Origin: an uncultured Rhizobiaceae group bacterium
GTDB taxonomy: Bacteria; Pseudomonadota; Alphaproteobacteria; Rhizobiales; Rhizobiaceae
Length of the DNA stretch: 64,000 nucleotides
Direction: 5' to 3'
NCBI GenBank assembly: GCA_937930845.1
Contig: CALHBJ010000001.1
Location: forward strand, 186,001-250,000
Shown in pieces: positions 17,945 through 26,963 of this stretch. The notes beneath the pieces were generated by a model. That model was given only the letters and a program-made list of their open reading frames with translations, made no database searches and was not told the origin of the DNA. Position numbers and translations under genes: made by a program. Positions within the stretch are counted from its first letter, which is position 1, and each line of letters opens with the position of its first letter.

Positions 17945-18801
17945 GCCACATTGATGATCTGCCACCGCTTCGCGATGTGATTGAGCGCCATGGACTGGCG
18001 GCGAAAAAAGCGCTTGGGCAAAATTTTTTGCTGGACCTCAATCTGACCATGAAAATCGCCCGGTCGGCTGGTGATCTTACTGGCGTGACCGTGCTTGAAA
18101 TCGGCCCCGGTCCAGGCGGTTTGACCAGAGCGTTATTGGCAAGCGGCGCGGAACGGGTTGTGGCGATTGAACGCGATGAGCGTTGCCTCCCCGCTCTTGA
18201 AGAAATCAATGAAGCCTGCGGTGGCCGTCTCACAATCATCAGCGGCGATGCGCTGGAAGTTGACCATGGTCGCGCACTTGCCGAAGCCGGTGCGGAGCCA
18301 GGCAAAGCGCGCATCAAAATCGCTGCCAACCTTCCCTATAATGTGGCGACACCGCTTTTCACCGGCTGGCTGGAAAGTGCCAAATGGCCCCCCTTTTGGG
18401 ACTCCATGTCCTTGATGTTTCAGCGCGAGGTGGCGCAGCGGATTGCCAGCGAACCGGGCGCAAAAAACTGGGGACGGCTTGGGGTGCTTTCCACATGGCG
18501 CAGCCACGCAGAAATCGCGTTTGAACTTCCCCCGGAAGCGTTTACGCCTGCACCGAAGGTCACGTCGGCGGTGGTCCTCGTTTCTCCCAAGCAGGCCCCA
18601 CTGGACGTGCCTCAAAAAGCACTGGAAATGGTCACAAAGGCCGCCTTTGGACAACGGCGAAAAATGTTGCGGCAAAGCGTCAAATCCATCGGCGGCGAGG
18701 ACTTGCTGATCGCCGCTGGAATTGAACCAACCCAGCGGGCGGAAAACCTGACGATGGAAGATTTTGTCAATCTGGCGCGGGCATATGTGGCCACAAAATA
18801 G
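17941..18801 (+). CDS. rsmA: 16S rRNA dimethyladenosine transferase RsmA (KsgA)
   Basis: A 286-residue SAM-dependent methyltransferase that dimethylates two adjacent adenosines in the 3' hairpin of 16S rRNA. Motifs are [11 protein letters not shown], the SAM motif [15 protein letters not shown], acidic [13 protein letters not shown], and catalytic motif [13 protein letters not shown]. The start is a TTG overlapping the pdxA stop (TTGA); the first in-frame ATG is too far inside the protein. It is the last gene of the surA-pdxA-rsmA unit and is convergent with gmk, 10 bases away. Confidence 0.96.
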   Translation: MSHIDDLPPLRDVIERHGLAAKKALGQNFLLDLNLTMKIARSAGDLTGVTVLEIGPGPGGLTRALLASGAERVVAIERDERCLPALEEINEACGGRLTIISGDALEVDHGRALAEAGAEPGKARIKIAANLPYNVATPLFTGWLESAKWPPFWDSMSLMFQREVAQRIASEPGAKNWGRLGVLSTWRSHAEIAFELPPEAFTPAPKVTSAVVLVSPKQAPLDVPQKALEMVTKAAFGQRRKMLRQSVKSIGGEDLLIAAGIEPTQRAENLTMEDFVNLARAYVATK

Positions 18802-18811
18802 CCGATGCAAA

Positions 18812-19501
18812 CTAGGTTTCGTCAGGAATATCCTGATCCAGCAAATCGGTAACGAATTCATGCAAACCCAGCCGCCGGTCACGCCTTAGGCGCTCAGCCT
18901 TCAAAATGGCCTGCACTTCGCCAAAGCTGCGCTGCAAATCATCATTGACGATGACATAGTCATATTCGTGCCAGTGGCGCATTTCTTCGCGAGAGTTTTC
19001 CAGCCGTCTGGCAATCACTTCGGGAGTGTCTTCGGCACGGCGCAACAACCGGTTGCGCAATTCGGCCATGCTGGGCGGCAAAATGAAAATGCTGACGATA
19101 TCTGCCCGGGCCGTGTCAAACATTTGCAGCGCCCCCTGCCAGTCGATGTCGAACAGCATGTCACGGCCATCGGACATGGCGTGCTGCACCGGCTCCAGGG
19201 GGGTGCCGTAATAATTGCCATGCACCTGCGCCCATTCCAGCAGTCCGCCGGTATCGCGCATGACTTCAAAATCGCGTTCCGAAATGAAGTGATAGTGCTG
19301 CTTGTCAATTTCGCTTGGGCGCCGGTCACGGGTGGTGACTGATACGGACAATTCCAGATCAGGCTCGTCGCGCAACAGGTTTCGGGCAATGGTTGTTTTC
19401 CCCGCACCGGAGGGCGACGACATGACAAGCATAAGCCCGCGACGATTGATTGAACCAGCCCGCGACTGGGGCAATAGTGAGGCGGTGGTTGGATTAGCCA
19501 T
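18812..19501 (-). CDS. gmk: Guanylate kinase
   Basis: A 229-residue enzyme that converts GMP to GDP with ATP. The P-loop [15 protein letters not shown] follows a 24-residue N-terminal extension. GMP-binding [21 protein letters not shown] (shown by SVTTRDRRP and HYHF), [21 protein letters not shown] and a C-terminal [12 protein letters not shown] are typical. Last gene of the mltG-yicC-gmk unit, 4 bases after yicC. The pairing with yicC is widely conserved. Confidence 0.96.
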   Translation of the reverse strand: MANPTTASLLPQSRAGSINRRGLMLVMSSPSGAGKTTIARNLLRDEPDLELSVSVTTRDRRPSEIDKQHYHFISERDFEVMRDTGGLLEWAQVHGNYYGTPLEPVQHAMSDGRDMLFDIDWQGALQMFDTARADIVSIFILPPSMAELRNRLLRRAEDTPEVIARRLENSREEMRHWHEYDYVIVNDDLQRSFGEVQAILKAERLRRDRRLGLHEFVTDLLDQDIPDET

Positions 19502-19505
19502 CGGT

Positions 19506-20393
19506 CTATTCCACGTTAAGGGATTGTTCGCGGAACTGATCGATTGTCGCCTTCAGTTCCATTCCTAGATTGGTGATCGATAGCCCATTGGCCTTGGAGC
19601 ACAATGTATTGGCTTCGCGGTTGAACTCCTGGGACAGGAATTCCAGCTTACGCCCAATGGGGCTGCCCGCGGCCAGCATATCTCTGGCAGAGGCCACATG
19701 GGCATCGAGTCGGTCGATCTCTTCGCGAATATCCGCCTTTGTCGCCAGCACTGCCGCTTCCTGATGCAATCTGTCGCTGTCGACCCCATTGCTGTCGGTG
19801 GCAAGGTTTGAGATTTGAGCGGTCATTCGTGCGTGTATGGACGCGATGCTGGCCGATGGATCCAATCGAGCCAGGGCGGTCAGTCGTGCGATCTCATCCA
19901 CATGATCGTTCATGAGTGCTGAAAGTGCGGCCCCCTCCTCAAGCCGGTGGGACGACAGGCTTTCCAAGGCTTCATCAAGACCGGCACAAATCGCTTCAAC
20001 CAGTTGCGCGCGTTCTTCTTCATTTACCGGACTTGCCGACATTTCCAACACGCCGCGCAAACTCAATATCTGAGCCGCAGATGACGGGGCCGTATCGGTT
20101 GCGGCCTGGACAGCGTTCAATCCATCAAGGACAGCGTCCAGCGCGGCCTGATTGATCGTGGGAACGGCAGCGCCGGATTTTTCGTCAATGGTCAAAGAGG
20201 CCTGAACATTGCCGCGCGACAGGACCGTGGCGAATTGCTTGCGAAATGCGGATTCATGCGGCTCGAACCCCTGCGGCAGGCGCAACCGCACATCGAGCCC
20301 CTTGCCGTTGACCGCGCGCAATTCCCATGTCCAGTCCGCATTGGCGACTTTGCCTTGACTGCGGGCAAAACCTGTCATGCTGCGCAGGCTCAA
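19506..20393 (-). CDS. yicC: YicC/YloC family endoribonuclease
   Basis: A 295-residue protein with the family's start [12 protein letters not shown] and the motif [20 protein letters not shown] near residues 25-45. The conserved C-terminus contains [21 protein letters not shown] (read as [19 protein letters not shown]), followed by [18 protein letters not shown]. The family has recently been described as endoribonucleases acting on RNA in the cytoplasm; older annotation calls it a stress-induced protein. Its ATG overlaps the mltG stop by 4 bases (ATGA). Confidence 0.94.
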   Translation of the reverse strand: MSLRSMTGFARSQGKVANADWTWELRAVNGKGLDVRLRLPQGFEPHESAFRKQFATVLSRGNVQASLTIDEKSGAAVPTINQAALDAVLDGLNAVQAATDTAPSSAAQILSLRGVLEMSASPVNEEERAQLVEAICAGLDEALESLSSHRLEEGAALSALMNDHVDEIARLTALARLDPSASIASIHARMTAQISNLATDSNGVDSDRLHQEAAVLATKADIREEIDRLDAHVASARDMLAAGSPIGRKLEFLSQEFNREANTLCSKANGLSITNLGMELKATIDQFREQSLNVE

Positions 20394-21604
20394 TTTCCGT
20401 TTTCCTGCGTATCGGTAGTGGCGGGCTGCAATTCTTCGTTGCGTTTGGCTGCTTCAGCCTCTTTTTTGCGTTGCGCCTCAATCTTGCGCCATTTTGCAAC
20501 ATTTTCGTTGTGGCCCTTGAGCGTTTTTGCAAATGCGTGGCCGCCGGTACCATCGGCCACAAAGAACAACTCATCGCTCACATCGGGGTTGGCCACGGCG
20601 CGCATGGAAGCCAGTCCCGGATTGGCAATCGGCGTGGGTGGCAGGCCTTTGATATGATACGTGTTGTATTGGGTTTTGCGGTCGATTTCCGAACGGCGCA
20701 ATCCGCCGCGGTCTTTGGGTTTGCCGCGACCGCCCCAAATTCCATAAATAATCGTTGGATCCGTCTCCAGCCGCATGCCCTTGCGCAAGCGGTTGATGAA
20801 CACCGCCGCCACCCGTGGACGTTCACTGGAAACACCGGTTTCCTTTTCCACAATGGAGGCAAGAATGACGAGTTCTTCTGGCGTTTTTATGGGTAGTCCC
20901 TCGACCCGGCCCGCCCAGATTTCAGCCAGCGCCTTTTCCTGCGCCTGCCGCATGCGCTGGACGACCTGGGCACGGGTTGTGCCGCGCGGGAAGGAATAGG
21001 TGTTGGGCAACAATGAGCCTTCAGGTGGTTCTGGCGGTATGTCACCGACCAGCGTTTCATCAAAGGCAATGCGTTCCATGATCTTGTAGGAGGTCCAGCC
21101 TTCCGGGAATGTCAAAGAATATTCGATGGCGCGGCCTTCGGTGAGTTCCAGCATCACGTCCTGCATGCTGGCACCGGGGGCAAATGCAAATTCACCGGCC
21201 TTGAGCGCGCGGGATTTTCCAGCCGCCTGCACACCGCGCAGGAAGATGCGCAAAGGCCCCTGTCGCCGAATAATGCCCTGATTTTCCAGGTCTGGAATAA
21301 TGGATGCAAATGATGCACCTGAAGGCACCACATAGGTCGTGCGCGCCTGCAAGGGCCCGGCAGCGGTAAATTCCGTCTTGCCATACCAAATGGCCCCAAC
21401 GAAGGCGATGGCACCCACGAATGCCAGGGTCATCAAAAAATTAAAGAAACGCACCAACACGCTTCGCGCGCTGCGCGAACGCCTTGGCTGATTGGGAATT
21501 TCCTGGGGCTGCAACGCCTCACGCGGCGATTGCAGGACAACACGGTCATTGGACCCCAATGGAGTCCGGCGTCCATATTCGTTTTCGTTTGGCTCGTCCG
21601 TCAA
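20390..21604 (-). CDS. mltG: Endolytic peptidoglycan transglycosylase MltG
   Basis: A 404-residue membrane-anchored YceG-like protein. It has a cytoplasmic N-terminal 55 residues, one membrane helix (FLMTLAFVGAIAFVGAIWYG), a LysM-like segment, and the catalytic domain with the Glu in ILASIVEKETGVSSERPRVA and the downstream DPTIIYGIWG, YNTYHIKGLPPTPIANPG. It cleaves nascent glycan strands and so sets their length. A charged 60-residue C-terminal tail (KWRKIEAQRKKEAEAAKRNE) extends past the usual family end. It begins the mltG-yicC-gmk unit, downstream of fabF on the same strand. Confidence 0.95.
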   Translation of the reverse strand: MTDEPNENEYGRRTPLGSNDRVVLQSPREALQPQEIPNQPRRSRSARSVLVRFFNFLMTLAFVGAIAFVGAIWYGKTEFTAAGPLQARTTYVVPSGASFASIIPDLENQGIIRRQGPLRIFLRGVQAAGKSRALKAGEFAFAPGASMQDVMLELTEGRAIEYSLTFPEGWTSYKIMERIAFDETLVGDIPPEPPEGSLLPNTYSFPRGTTRAQVVQRMRQAQEKALAEIWAGRVEGLPIKTPEELVILASIVEKETGVSSERPRVAAVFINRLRKGMRLETDPTIIYGIWGGRGKPKDRGGLRRSEIDRKTQYNTYHIKGLPPTPIANPGLASMRAVANPDVSDELFFVADGTGGHAFAKTLKGHNENVAKWRKIEAQRKKEAEAAKRNEELQPATTDTQENGN

Positions 21605-21785
21605 AGACTGAATTCCTCACCGTCCGGCCTTTTCAAGCCTGATTGATACTTGCCGAACACCCATGGCGCTTGGCCAAACAATGCACGGAATCACGTGCGA
21701 TGCGCGCTTTTGTAAAACCATACCGTTCCACCGGAACCCGCACAACAAGCAGCGCCTCTAACGCCAGGCAAGATGCAACGGGAAA

Positions 21786-21820
21786 ACAGCCAAACTTGGG
21801 CCTGCCCCTGGAAAGCCCAA
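21786..21820 (-). terminator. Possible terminator after fabF
   Basis: On the minus strand the fabF stop is followed at once by TTGGGC and GCCCAA (21820-21815 and 21801-21796) around a 13-base loop, then a T-rich run GTTTGGCTGTTTT. The stem is short, so termination may be partial. The remaining 180 bases before mltG show no gene. Confidence 0.4.
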
Positions 21821-23077
21821 TCAGACCTTACGGAATACCAGCGACGCATTGGTTCCACCGAAGCCAAACGAGTTGGACAGAACCGTGGTCAGTTCCTTTG
21901 CCTTGGCTTTGGCGGGCACCAGATCGATTTGAGTTTCGGCATCAGGCGTTTCAAGATTGAGCGTGGGCGGCACCATGCTATCGCGCATGGCCTGGAGACA
22001 GAAAATCGCCTCAACAGAACCGGCGGCTCCCAGCAAATGTCCAATGGCGGATTTTGTCGAGGACATGGACAGTTTCGATGCCGCATCGCCCATCAGGCGT
22101 TCCACCGCCCCCAATTCCATTGTGTCGGCCATGGTGGACGTGCCGTGGGCATTCACATAGTCGATTTCGGCAGCATCAATGCCAGCCCGTTCGAGGCTGG
22201 CGGCCATGGCGCGATAGGCACCTTCGTGATTTTCCGCCGGAGCGGTGATGTGAAACGCATCGCCGGACATGCCGTAACCGATGAGTTCGCCATATATTTT
22301 TGCGCCGCGGGCCTTGGCGTGTTCGAACTCTTCCAGAACCACAATGCCTGCGCCCTCGCCCATGACAAAACCATCCCGGTCCGCGTCCCATGGGCGAGAA
22401 GCTTTTTCCGGCGTATCATTGAACGATGTCGACAATGCCTTACAGGCGGCAAAACCCGCCAGTGACAGGCGGCAGACGGGGGATTCTGCACCACCGGCCA
22501 CCATCACATCAGCATCGCCCAGCGCAATCATACGCCCGGCATCGCCAATCGCGTGGGCACCGGTGGAACAGGCGGTCACGACAGAATGGTTGGGGCCTTT
22601 CAGGCCATGCATGATGGACACATATCCGGAAGCTAGATTGATCAAACGGCCAGGAATGAAGAACGGGCTGACGCGCCGCGGGCCGCGTTCAGCCAACAGC
22701 AGCGAGGTTTGTTCAATGCCTTGCAAACCACCAATGCCGGAACCAATAAGCGTGCCGGTAGCACACATTTCATCTTCTGATTTTGGATGCCAACCGGCGT
22801 CATTGAGCGCCTGAGTGGCGGCGGATACGGCATAGGAAATAAACGGATCAACCTTGCGTTGTTCCTTCACTTCCATCCAGTCATCGGGATTGAAATCGCC
22901 ATCGTCCGTATCGCCCATGGGCAATTGGCAGGCAATTTTGGCAGGAAGATCATCCACCTGAAAGTCTGTCACCTGTTTGGCAGCATTCTTTCCAGCCAGA
23001 ATATTCGCCCAGGAAGTTTCGGCATTGCCGCCCAAAGGCGACACCATACCAATTCCGGTCACGACAACACGTCTCAT
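21821..23077 (-). CDS. fabF: Beta-ketoacyl-ACP synthase II
   Basis: A 418-residue condensing enzyme of type II fatty-acid synthesis. The active-site Cys is in VVTACSTGAHAIG, the two His in VNAHGTSTMADTMEL and SAIGHLLGAAGSVEAI; the C-terminal SNSFGFGGTNASLVFRK is also typical. It extends acyl-ACP with malonyl-ACP. The start is set at ATG 23077 (MRRVVVTGIG), as in homologues, with GAGAG upstream; an ATG four codons earlier lacks a binding site. It follows acpP on the same strand with a 144-bp gap that holds a strong hairpin. Confidence 0.97.
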   Translation of the reverse strand: MRRVVVTGIGMVSPLGGNAETSWANILAGKNAAKQVTDFQVDDLPAKIACQLPMGDTDDGDFNPDDWMEVKEQRKVDPFISYAVSAATQALNDAGWHPKSEDEMCATGTLIGSGIGGLQGIEQTSLLLAERGPRRVSPFFIPGRLINLASGYVSIMHGLKGPNHSVVTACSTGAHAIGDAGRMIALGDADVMVAGGAESPVCRLSLAGFAACKALSTSFNDTPEKASRPWDADRDGFVMGEGAGIVVLEEFEHAKARGAKIYGELIGYGMSGDAFHITAPAENHEGAYRAMAASLERAGIDAAEIDYVNAHGTSTMADTMELGAVERLMGDAASKLSMSSTKSAIGHLLGAAGSVEAIFCLQAMRDSMVPPTLNLETPDAETQIDLVPAKAKAKELTTVLSNSFGFGGTNASLVFRKV

Positions 23078-23185
23078 AAGCGCTCTCACATATCGAAGGT
23101 GGAACGATCAAACAGTCATCAAAAGATGGCAGGGATTTTGACCGCTTGAATGCACACCCGCAGGACATGCAGGGGGCGGGCAGCG

Positions 23186-23210
23186 CCCGACCGGAGCGGT
23201 TCCGGTCGGG
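23186..23210 (-). terminator. Strong hairpin between acpP and fabF (attenuator-like)
   Basis: A perfect 10-bp GC-rich stem (CCCGACCGGA and TCCGGTCGGG) with a 5-base loop lies 11 bases after the acpP stop. No T-tract follows in the minus-strand direction, so it looks more like a partial terminator or a 3'-end stabiliser that lets acpP be expressed far above fabF. An overlapping CGGGC/GCCCG stem could form an alternative fold. Confidence 0.55.
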
Positions 23211-23221
23211 GCAAAACCTAA

Positions 23222-23458
23222 TCAGGCTTTGTTTGCGTCCAGATAGTTGACCGCATCGGCCACCGTCTGAATTGTTTCGGCGGCGTCGTCGGGAATTTCC
23301 ACGCCGAACTCTTCTTCAAACGCCATCACGAGTTCAACCGTGTCCAGGCTGTCCGCGCCTAAGTCATCAATGAATGACGCATTGGAAACTACTTTGTCTT
23401 CCGTCACACCCAGATGTTCGACGACAATCTTTTTAACACGTGGTTCTGTATCGCTCAT
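23222..23458 (-). CDS. acpP: Acyl carrier protein
   Basis: A 78-residue acidic protein. The phosphopantetheine attachment Ser is in [21 protein letters not shown]. It carries growing acyl chains for FabD, FabF, FabG and for lipid A and phospholipid synthesis. A good GGAGA site precedes the ATG. It lies between fabG and fabF, the classical order. A sigma-70-like promoter directly upstream and a strong hairpin downstream suggest a separate abundant short transcript. Confidence 0.98.
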   Translation of the reverse strand: MSDTEPRVKKIVVEHLGVTEDKVVSNASFIDDLGADSLDTVELVMAFEEEFGVEIPDDAAETIQTVADAVNYLDANKA

Positions 23459-23497
23459 GATTGGTTCTCCAAATAGACCAAAAAATTCGTTGGACCC

Positions 23498-23526
23498 TAA
23501 CTAGTTAACGCGACCGCGCTTATCAA
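23498..23526 (-). promoter_or_regulatory. Candidate sigma-70 promoter of acpP
   Basis: Minus-strand TTGATA (23526-23521), a 17-base spacer and TAGTTA (23503-23498) fit a housekeeping promoter. It would give a leader of about 33 bases before the acpP ATG at 23458. Confidence 0.45.
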
Positions 23527-23586
23527 GCGCAATTATTGCCCTTGCCATCAGAAGGACATTTTCAACAGATTTGTGGCCCAAAAAGC

Positions 23587-24324
23587 CTAAATCATTGCCA
23601 TTCCGCCGTTCACATGCAGGGTTTGACCGGTGATGTAGCTCGCTTCGTCGCTCGCCAGGTACACAACAGCGCTCGCCACCTCGTCGCCAGTGCCCAGTCG
23701 CTTGGCTGGAACCGTGCCGAGAATCGCTTCTTTTTGCTTCTCATTGAGCGCATCAGTCATGGGCGTTTCGATAAAACCCGGTGCCACACAATTGACCGTC
23801 ACTTTGCGGCTGGCGATCTCCATGGCCAATGATTTGGACATGCCGATCATACCCGCCTTGGAAGCACAGTAATTGCCCTGCCCGGGATTGCCGGTCACGC
23901 CAACGACTGATGTGATGTTGATAATGCGGCCCGCCTTGCGGCGCATCATGGGATAGACCATGTCGCGGGTCAGCTGGAATGTGGATTTCAGATTGATGTC
24001 CATGACCGCATCCCAGTCTTCGTCGCTCATGCGCACAAACAGGCCATCGCGGGTGATGCCTGCATTGTTGACCAGAATATCGACGCCACCGAGTTCAGTT
24101 TCAGCTTTTTCGGCCAGTGCCTTAACACTGGCAGCTTCGCCAAGATTGGCTGGGAATATGTGGGCGCGCTCACCCAGTTCGGCTGCAATTTCCTTGAGCT
24201 TTTCCTCACGGGTGCCGTGCAGCCCCACGGTTGCGCCACAGGCATGCAAAGCTTTGGCAATGGAGACACCAATGCCCCCGGATGCACCGGTTATGAGAGC
24301 TTTTTTTCCGCTCAGATCAAACAT
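23587..24324 (-). CDS. fabG: 3-oxoacyl-ACP reductase
   Basis: A 245-residue short-chain dehydrogenase. The nucleotide-binding TGASGGIGVSIAKAL, NNAG in ILVNNAGITRDGLF, catalytic Ser in NITSVVGVTGN, and YCASKAGMIGM with the Tyr and Lys are all present. The C-terminal YITGQTLHVNGGMAMI is typical of FabG. It reduces 3-oxoacyl-ACP with NADPH. Context between fabD and acpP confirms the assignment. Confidence 0.97.
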   Translation of the reverse strand: MFDLSGKKALITGASGGIGVSIAKALHACGATVGLHGTREEKLKEIAAELGERAHIFPANLGEAASVKALAEKAETELGGVDILVNNAGITRDGLFVRMSDEDWDAVMDINLKSTFQLTRDMVYPMMRRKAGRIINITSVVGVTGNPGQGNYCASKAGMIGMSKSLAMEIASRKVTVNCVAPGFIETPMTDALNEKQKEAILGTVPAKRLGTGDEVASAVVYLASDEASYITGQTLHVNGGMAMI

Positions 24325-24350
24325 GGGGATCTCCTGAAATGCGAGTCAGA

Positions 24351-24401
24351 TCAGCGCGTTGCAAGGTGGCGCTGATAAAGTGAGTCGGGCGCGGTGCGCC
24401 C
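24351..24401 (-). other. Two small hairpins between fabD and fabG
   Basis: TCAGCGC (24351-24357) pairs with GCGCTGA (24369-24375), and GGGCGC (24387-24392) pairs with GCGCCC (24396-24401). Both sit in the 98-base fabD-fabG gap. They have no T-tract, so a role in mRNA stability or weak attenuation is the most that can be said. Confidence 0.35.
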
Positions 24402-24422
24402 TTCAATCAACACATGAAGTCT

Positions 24423-25376
24423 TTAAGAAGATGATTCAAGTCCGAGCGCTTCCAGCGCTCTCATCACATCATCTGGTGTACCCACCGCAATGCCGGTCAA
24501 ATCACGTTCAATGCGGCGCGCAAGGCCGGTGAGCACCTTGCCAGAGCCGATCTCCAAGATGGTGCCGACGCCGTTTTGGGCCATGTAGAGCACCGATTCT
24601 TCCCAGCGCACACGTCCTGTCACCTGCTCGACCAGGCGCTTGGCGATGTCATCGGGGTGTGAAATGGGATCGGCCAGCACATTGCATACCAATGGTACGA
24701 TTGTGGGTTTGATATCCACTTCGGCAAGAGCTTGCGCCATGCGTTCAGCCGCCGGTTGCATCAGTGCCGAATGGAAGGGTGCGGAAACGGGCAAGGGCAA
24801 TGCCCGCTTGGCACCGGCTTCGGTTGCAGCCGCCATGGCCCGCTCCACCGCTTCCTTGTGGCCGGAAATGACCAACTGGCCGCCGCCATTGTCATTGGCA
24901 ATCTGACAGGCATTGCTGTCCTGGGTGGCGCTTGTGCAAATTTCTTCAAGTGCGGTCTGTTCCAGGCCGATAATGGCCGCCATGGCACCCACGCCCACGG
25001 GCACAGCAGCCTGCATGGCCTCACCGCGAATGCGCAACAGGCGCGCGGTATCAGATACGGACAACGCACGGGCAGCAGCCAATGCAGAATATTCGCCAAG
25101 GCTGTGGCCCGCCACATAGCCTGCATGGGTTACTGCAAAACCACGTGTTTCCATGGCTCGCAATGCCGCCAAACTGACCGCCATTAGTGCCGGTTGGGCG
25201 TTTGATGTGAGCGTCAGCTCATCCTCAGGCCCCTCCCACATGATCTTTGACAGATCCTGGCCCAGCGCATCATTGACTTCTTCAAATACGGCCCGGCTCT
25301 CGGCAAACTGGTCGGCCAACGCCTTGCCCATGCCAACAGCCTGTGACCCCTGCCCGGGAAATGTGAGTGCAATCAT
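24423..25376 (-). CDS. fabD: Malonyl-CoA:ACP transacylase
   Basis: A 317-residue acyltransferase that loads malonyl groups on ACP. The family start LTFPGQGSQAVGMGKAL, the nucleophilic Ser in VAGHSLGEYSALAA, the Arg in LRIRGEAMQ, and the His in PVSAPFHSALMQ are all visible. It is the first gene of the fabD-fabG-acpP-fabF series. Divergent from the ubiquitin-like/glycosyltransferase gene across a 221-bp gap in which I see no other gene. Confidence 0.97.
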   Translation of the reverse strand: MIALTFPGQGSQAVGMGKALADQFAESRAVFEEVNDALGQDLSKIMWEGPEDELTLTSNAQPALMAVSLAALRAMETRGFAVTHAGYVAGHSLGEYSALAAARALSVSDTARLLRIRGEAMQAAVPVGVGAMAAIIGLEQTALEEICTSATQDSNACQIANDNGGGQLVISGHKEAVERAMAAATEAGAKRALPLPVSAPFHSALMQPAAERMAQALAEVDIKPTIVPLVCNVLADPISHPDDIAKRLVEQVTGRVRWEESVLYMAQNGVGTILEIGSGKVLTGLARRIERDLTGIAVGTPDDVMRALEALGLESSS

Positions 25377-25597
25377 CTTGAAAACCCTGAATTAGAGACG
25401 TGGGGGCTTGGTTGCGAGAAAATGCGGCGGGGGTCAAGGGTTGGGCAGCTAAAGTGCCTCAACTCCTGTTAGGCCTTACTTGTCTTCACAGACCAAGTTG
25501 CGCATACAAATTCAATTGTCACCGCACACAGTGCCAATTGTTTATCGCCAATGCTGGCGCATGATCGGGCCAAGCCGCGCACAAATTGGGTTATTTG

Positions 25598-26785
25598 ATG
25601 AATATCACACTCCCCAGTGAAGAAATTATTGCCATCCCTGAGGACATAGGGACACTAGAACAGATCAAGGAACATGTGGAAGCGGTTTGCGGAATTACCA
25701 AGTTACATCAGCGGTTGTTTGCCGGTGATGTGGAAGTCGTTGACCAGCTCCTCTTTGACACTTTGCCACATGACCAGCCATTACAACTCGTGATCGCCAT
25801 TGGCGATCGCTATTGCATCAGCCGCGCCAACCATGATCACGGCCTGCCCTGTGCCAATGATTTTGTCCCAATTCAGTCGACATTGGCGCACCGCGACATC
25901 GCAGCGCTAACTGCCCCACCGGCCATTGAGGTGGCATTGATGGGCCAGACGGATACCGGCAGAGACCTTGCCGAACCATATCTTTCAGCGTTTCAGGCAG
26001 ATCGGAAGTCGCGTTTGACCCGACTGGCTCAAATTCGTGCGCAACTTGATGACGGGCCTGTCGTTTTGTCCATGTTCAATTGGGGCTATCGGCACATGTT
26101 TGAAAACTGGGTGGTCTCGTGCGAGCGCCGTAATATCAACAGCCGAAGCTGTACGTTAATCTTCCCAACCGATGCACAGGCAGACGTACTGGCGCGCAGA
26201 ATGGGGTTCCAGACCTATTTTGACGGCCACTCCTATGGTGAAATCCCCGTTGAAGCCAACCAGCAATTTGGTGACGAGGACTTTCGCCGGATCATATTTG
26301 CAAAGATCGCCATGGTTCAGGACATGCTGGAAATTGACGGGGACTACATCCGACAGGACATGGATATGGTTTGGTATCGTGACCCACGGGATGATTTGCA
26401 GAAAACCGCCGACCGCGAAAGCCTCGACATGATGTTCATGTATGATGGCCCCGGCGTGATAAACCAGCCGCTGAACTATAATTCCGGTTTCATATATCTG
26501 AAAAACAATGCGTTCACCCGCTATGCGTGGGATCAGGTCTTCACCAATTACGGGCAAATTCTGGTTGAAGGTAAGGAGCAACGCCTGATTAATACGATCG
26601 TCAGCTACCTGCGTGAGAAAGGGTTGCGCACGGCTCAGTTAGCCGAAATGGAATATACCAATGGCCATCTGCTGGTGAATGGGGGAACCGTCCCTAAAAG
26701 CAGCATTCTTGCCCACATGAGCTGGACTGCCAATATTGAAGTCAAAATCCAGAGTATGAAGCGACTGGGCGTTTGGTATTTGTGA
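25598..26785 (+). CDS. Ubiquitin-like domain fused to GT77-like glycosyltransferase
   Basis: A 395-residue cytoplasmic protein without signal peptide. Residues 1-68 look like a ubiquitin beta-grasp: MNITLPSEE, then TLEQIKEHVEAVCGI (helix), LHQRLFAG and PLQLVIA line up with ubiquitin's TIENVKAKIQ, QQRLIFAG and TLHLVLR. There is no terminal Gly-Gly and the chain continues, so it is not a conjugated modifier. Residues 150-395 resemble the Nucleotid_trans/GT77 domain: a DxD metal site in RQDMDMVWYRDP (D254, D256), LNYNSGFIYLKN near 292-303, and a closing HMSW ... RLGVWYL. It should transfer a sugar from a nucleotide donor; donor and acceptor are unknown. The ATG at 25598 is chosen because it starts the first beta strand; an in-frame TTG lies four codons upstream. 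It is not in an operon. Confidence 0.72.
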   Translation: MNITLPSEEIIAIPEDIGTLEQIKEHVEAVCGITKLHQRLFAGDVEVVDQLLFDTLPHDQPLQLVIAIGDRYCISRANHDHGLPCANDFVPIQSTLAHRDIAALTAPPAIEVALMGQTDTGRDLAEPYLSAFQADRKSRLTRLAQIRAQLDDGPVVLSMFNWGYRHMFENWVVSCERRNINSRSCTLIFPTDAQADVLARRMGFQTYFDGHSYGEIPVEANQQFGDEDFRRIIFAKIAMVQDMLEIDGDYIRQDMDMVWYRDPRDDLQKTADRESLDMMFMYDGPGVINQPLNYNSGFIYLKNNAFTRYAWDQVFTNYGQILVEGKEQRLINTIVSYLREKGLRTAQLAEMEYTNGHLLVNGGTVPKSSILAHMSWTANIEVKIQSMKRLGVWYL

Positions 26786-26795
26786 ACTGCGGTGC

Positions 26796-26948
26796 CCTTA
26801 GAGTGCTTCAAGCTTAGCTTGAATCACTCTAGATTTAAATTTGTGCTCACGCTGTCAGGCTTCGCCTTTCACTGCGCAGGCGCGGCGCAATACACCGGGT
26901 CGGCATATGCCTCCCAGAGTTTCCACTTGAGTGAAAAACGCTCTAAGG
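26796..26948. repeat. 153-bp intergenic repeat with terminal inverted repeats
   Basis: The ends are CCTTAGAGTG (26796-26805) and CGCTCTAAGG (26939-26948), inverted with one mismatch. The right end, read on the minus strand, is GAGCGTTTTTCACTCAAG followed by TGGAAACTC, close to the GAGCGTTTT...AGTGGAATC type of dispersed rhizobial palindromic repeat. No second copy was seen in this window. It fills the gap between the glycosyltransferase and the TPP enzyme gene. Confidence 0.5.
26800..26830 (+). terminator. Hairpin terminator after the glycosyltransferase gene
   Basis: AGAGTG-C-TTCAAGC, loop TTA, GCTTGAA-T-CACTCT forms a 13-bp stem with one mismatch. It starts 14 bases after the stop codon and is followed by the AT-rich AGATTTAAATTT. 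It is part of the 153-bp repeat and is symmetric enough to work in both directions. Confidence 0.5.
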
Positions 26949-26963
26949 CTGTCCAGCGTACCG

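Noticed and set aside
25598-25801. Ubiquitin-like domain as a protein modifier system
   Set aside because: The domain is not followed by a Gly-Gly terminus or cleavage site, and no activating or deconjugating enzyme gene is near.
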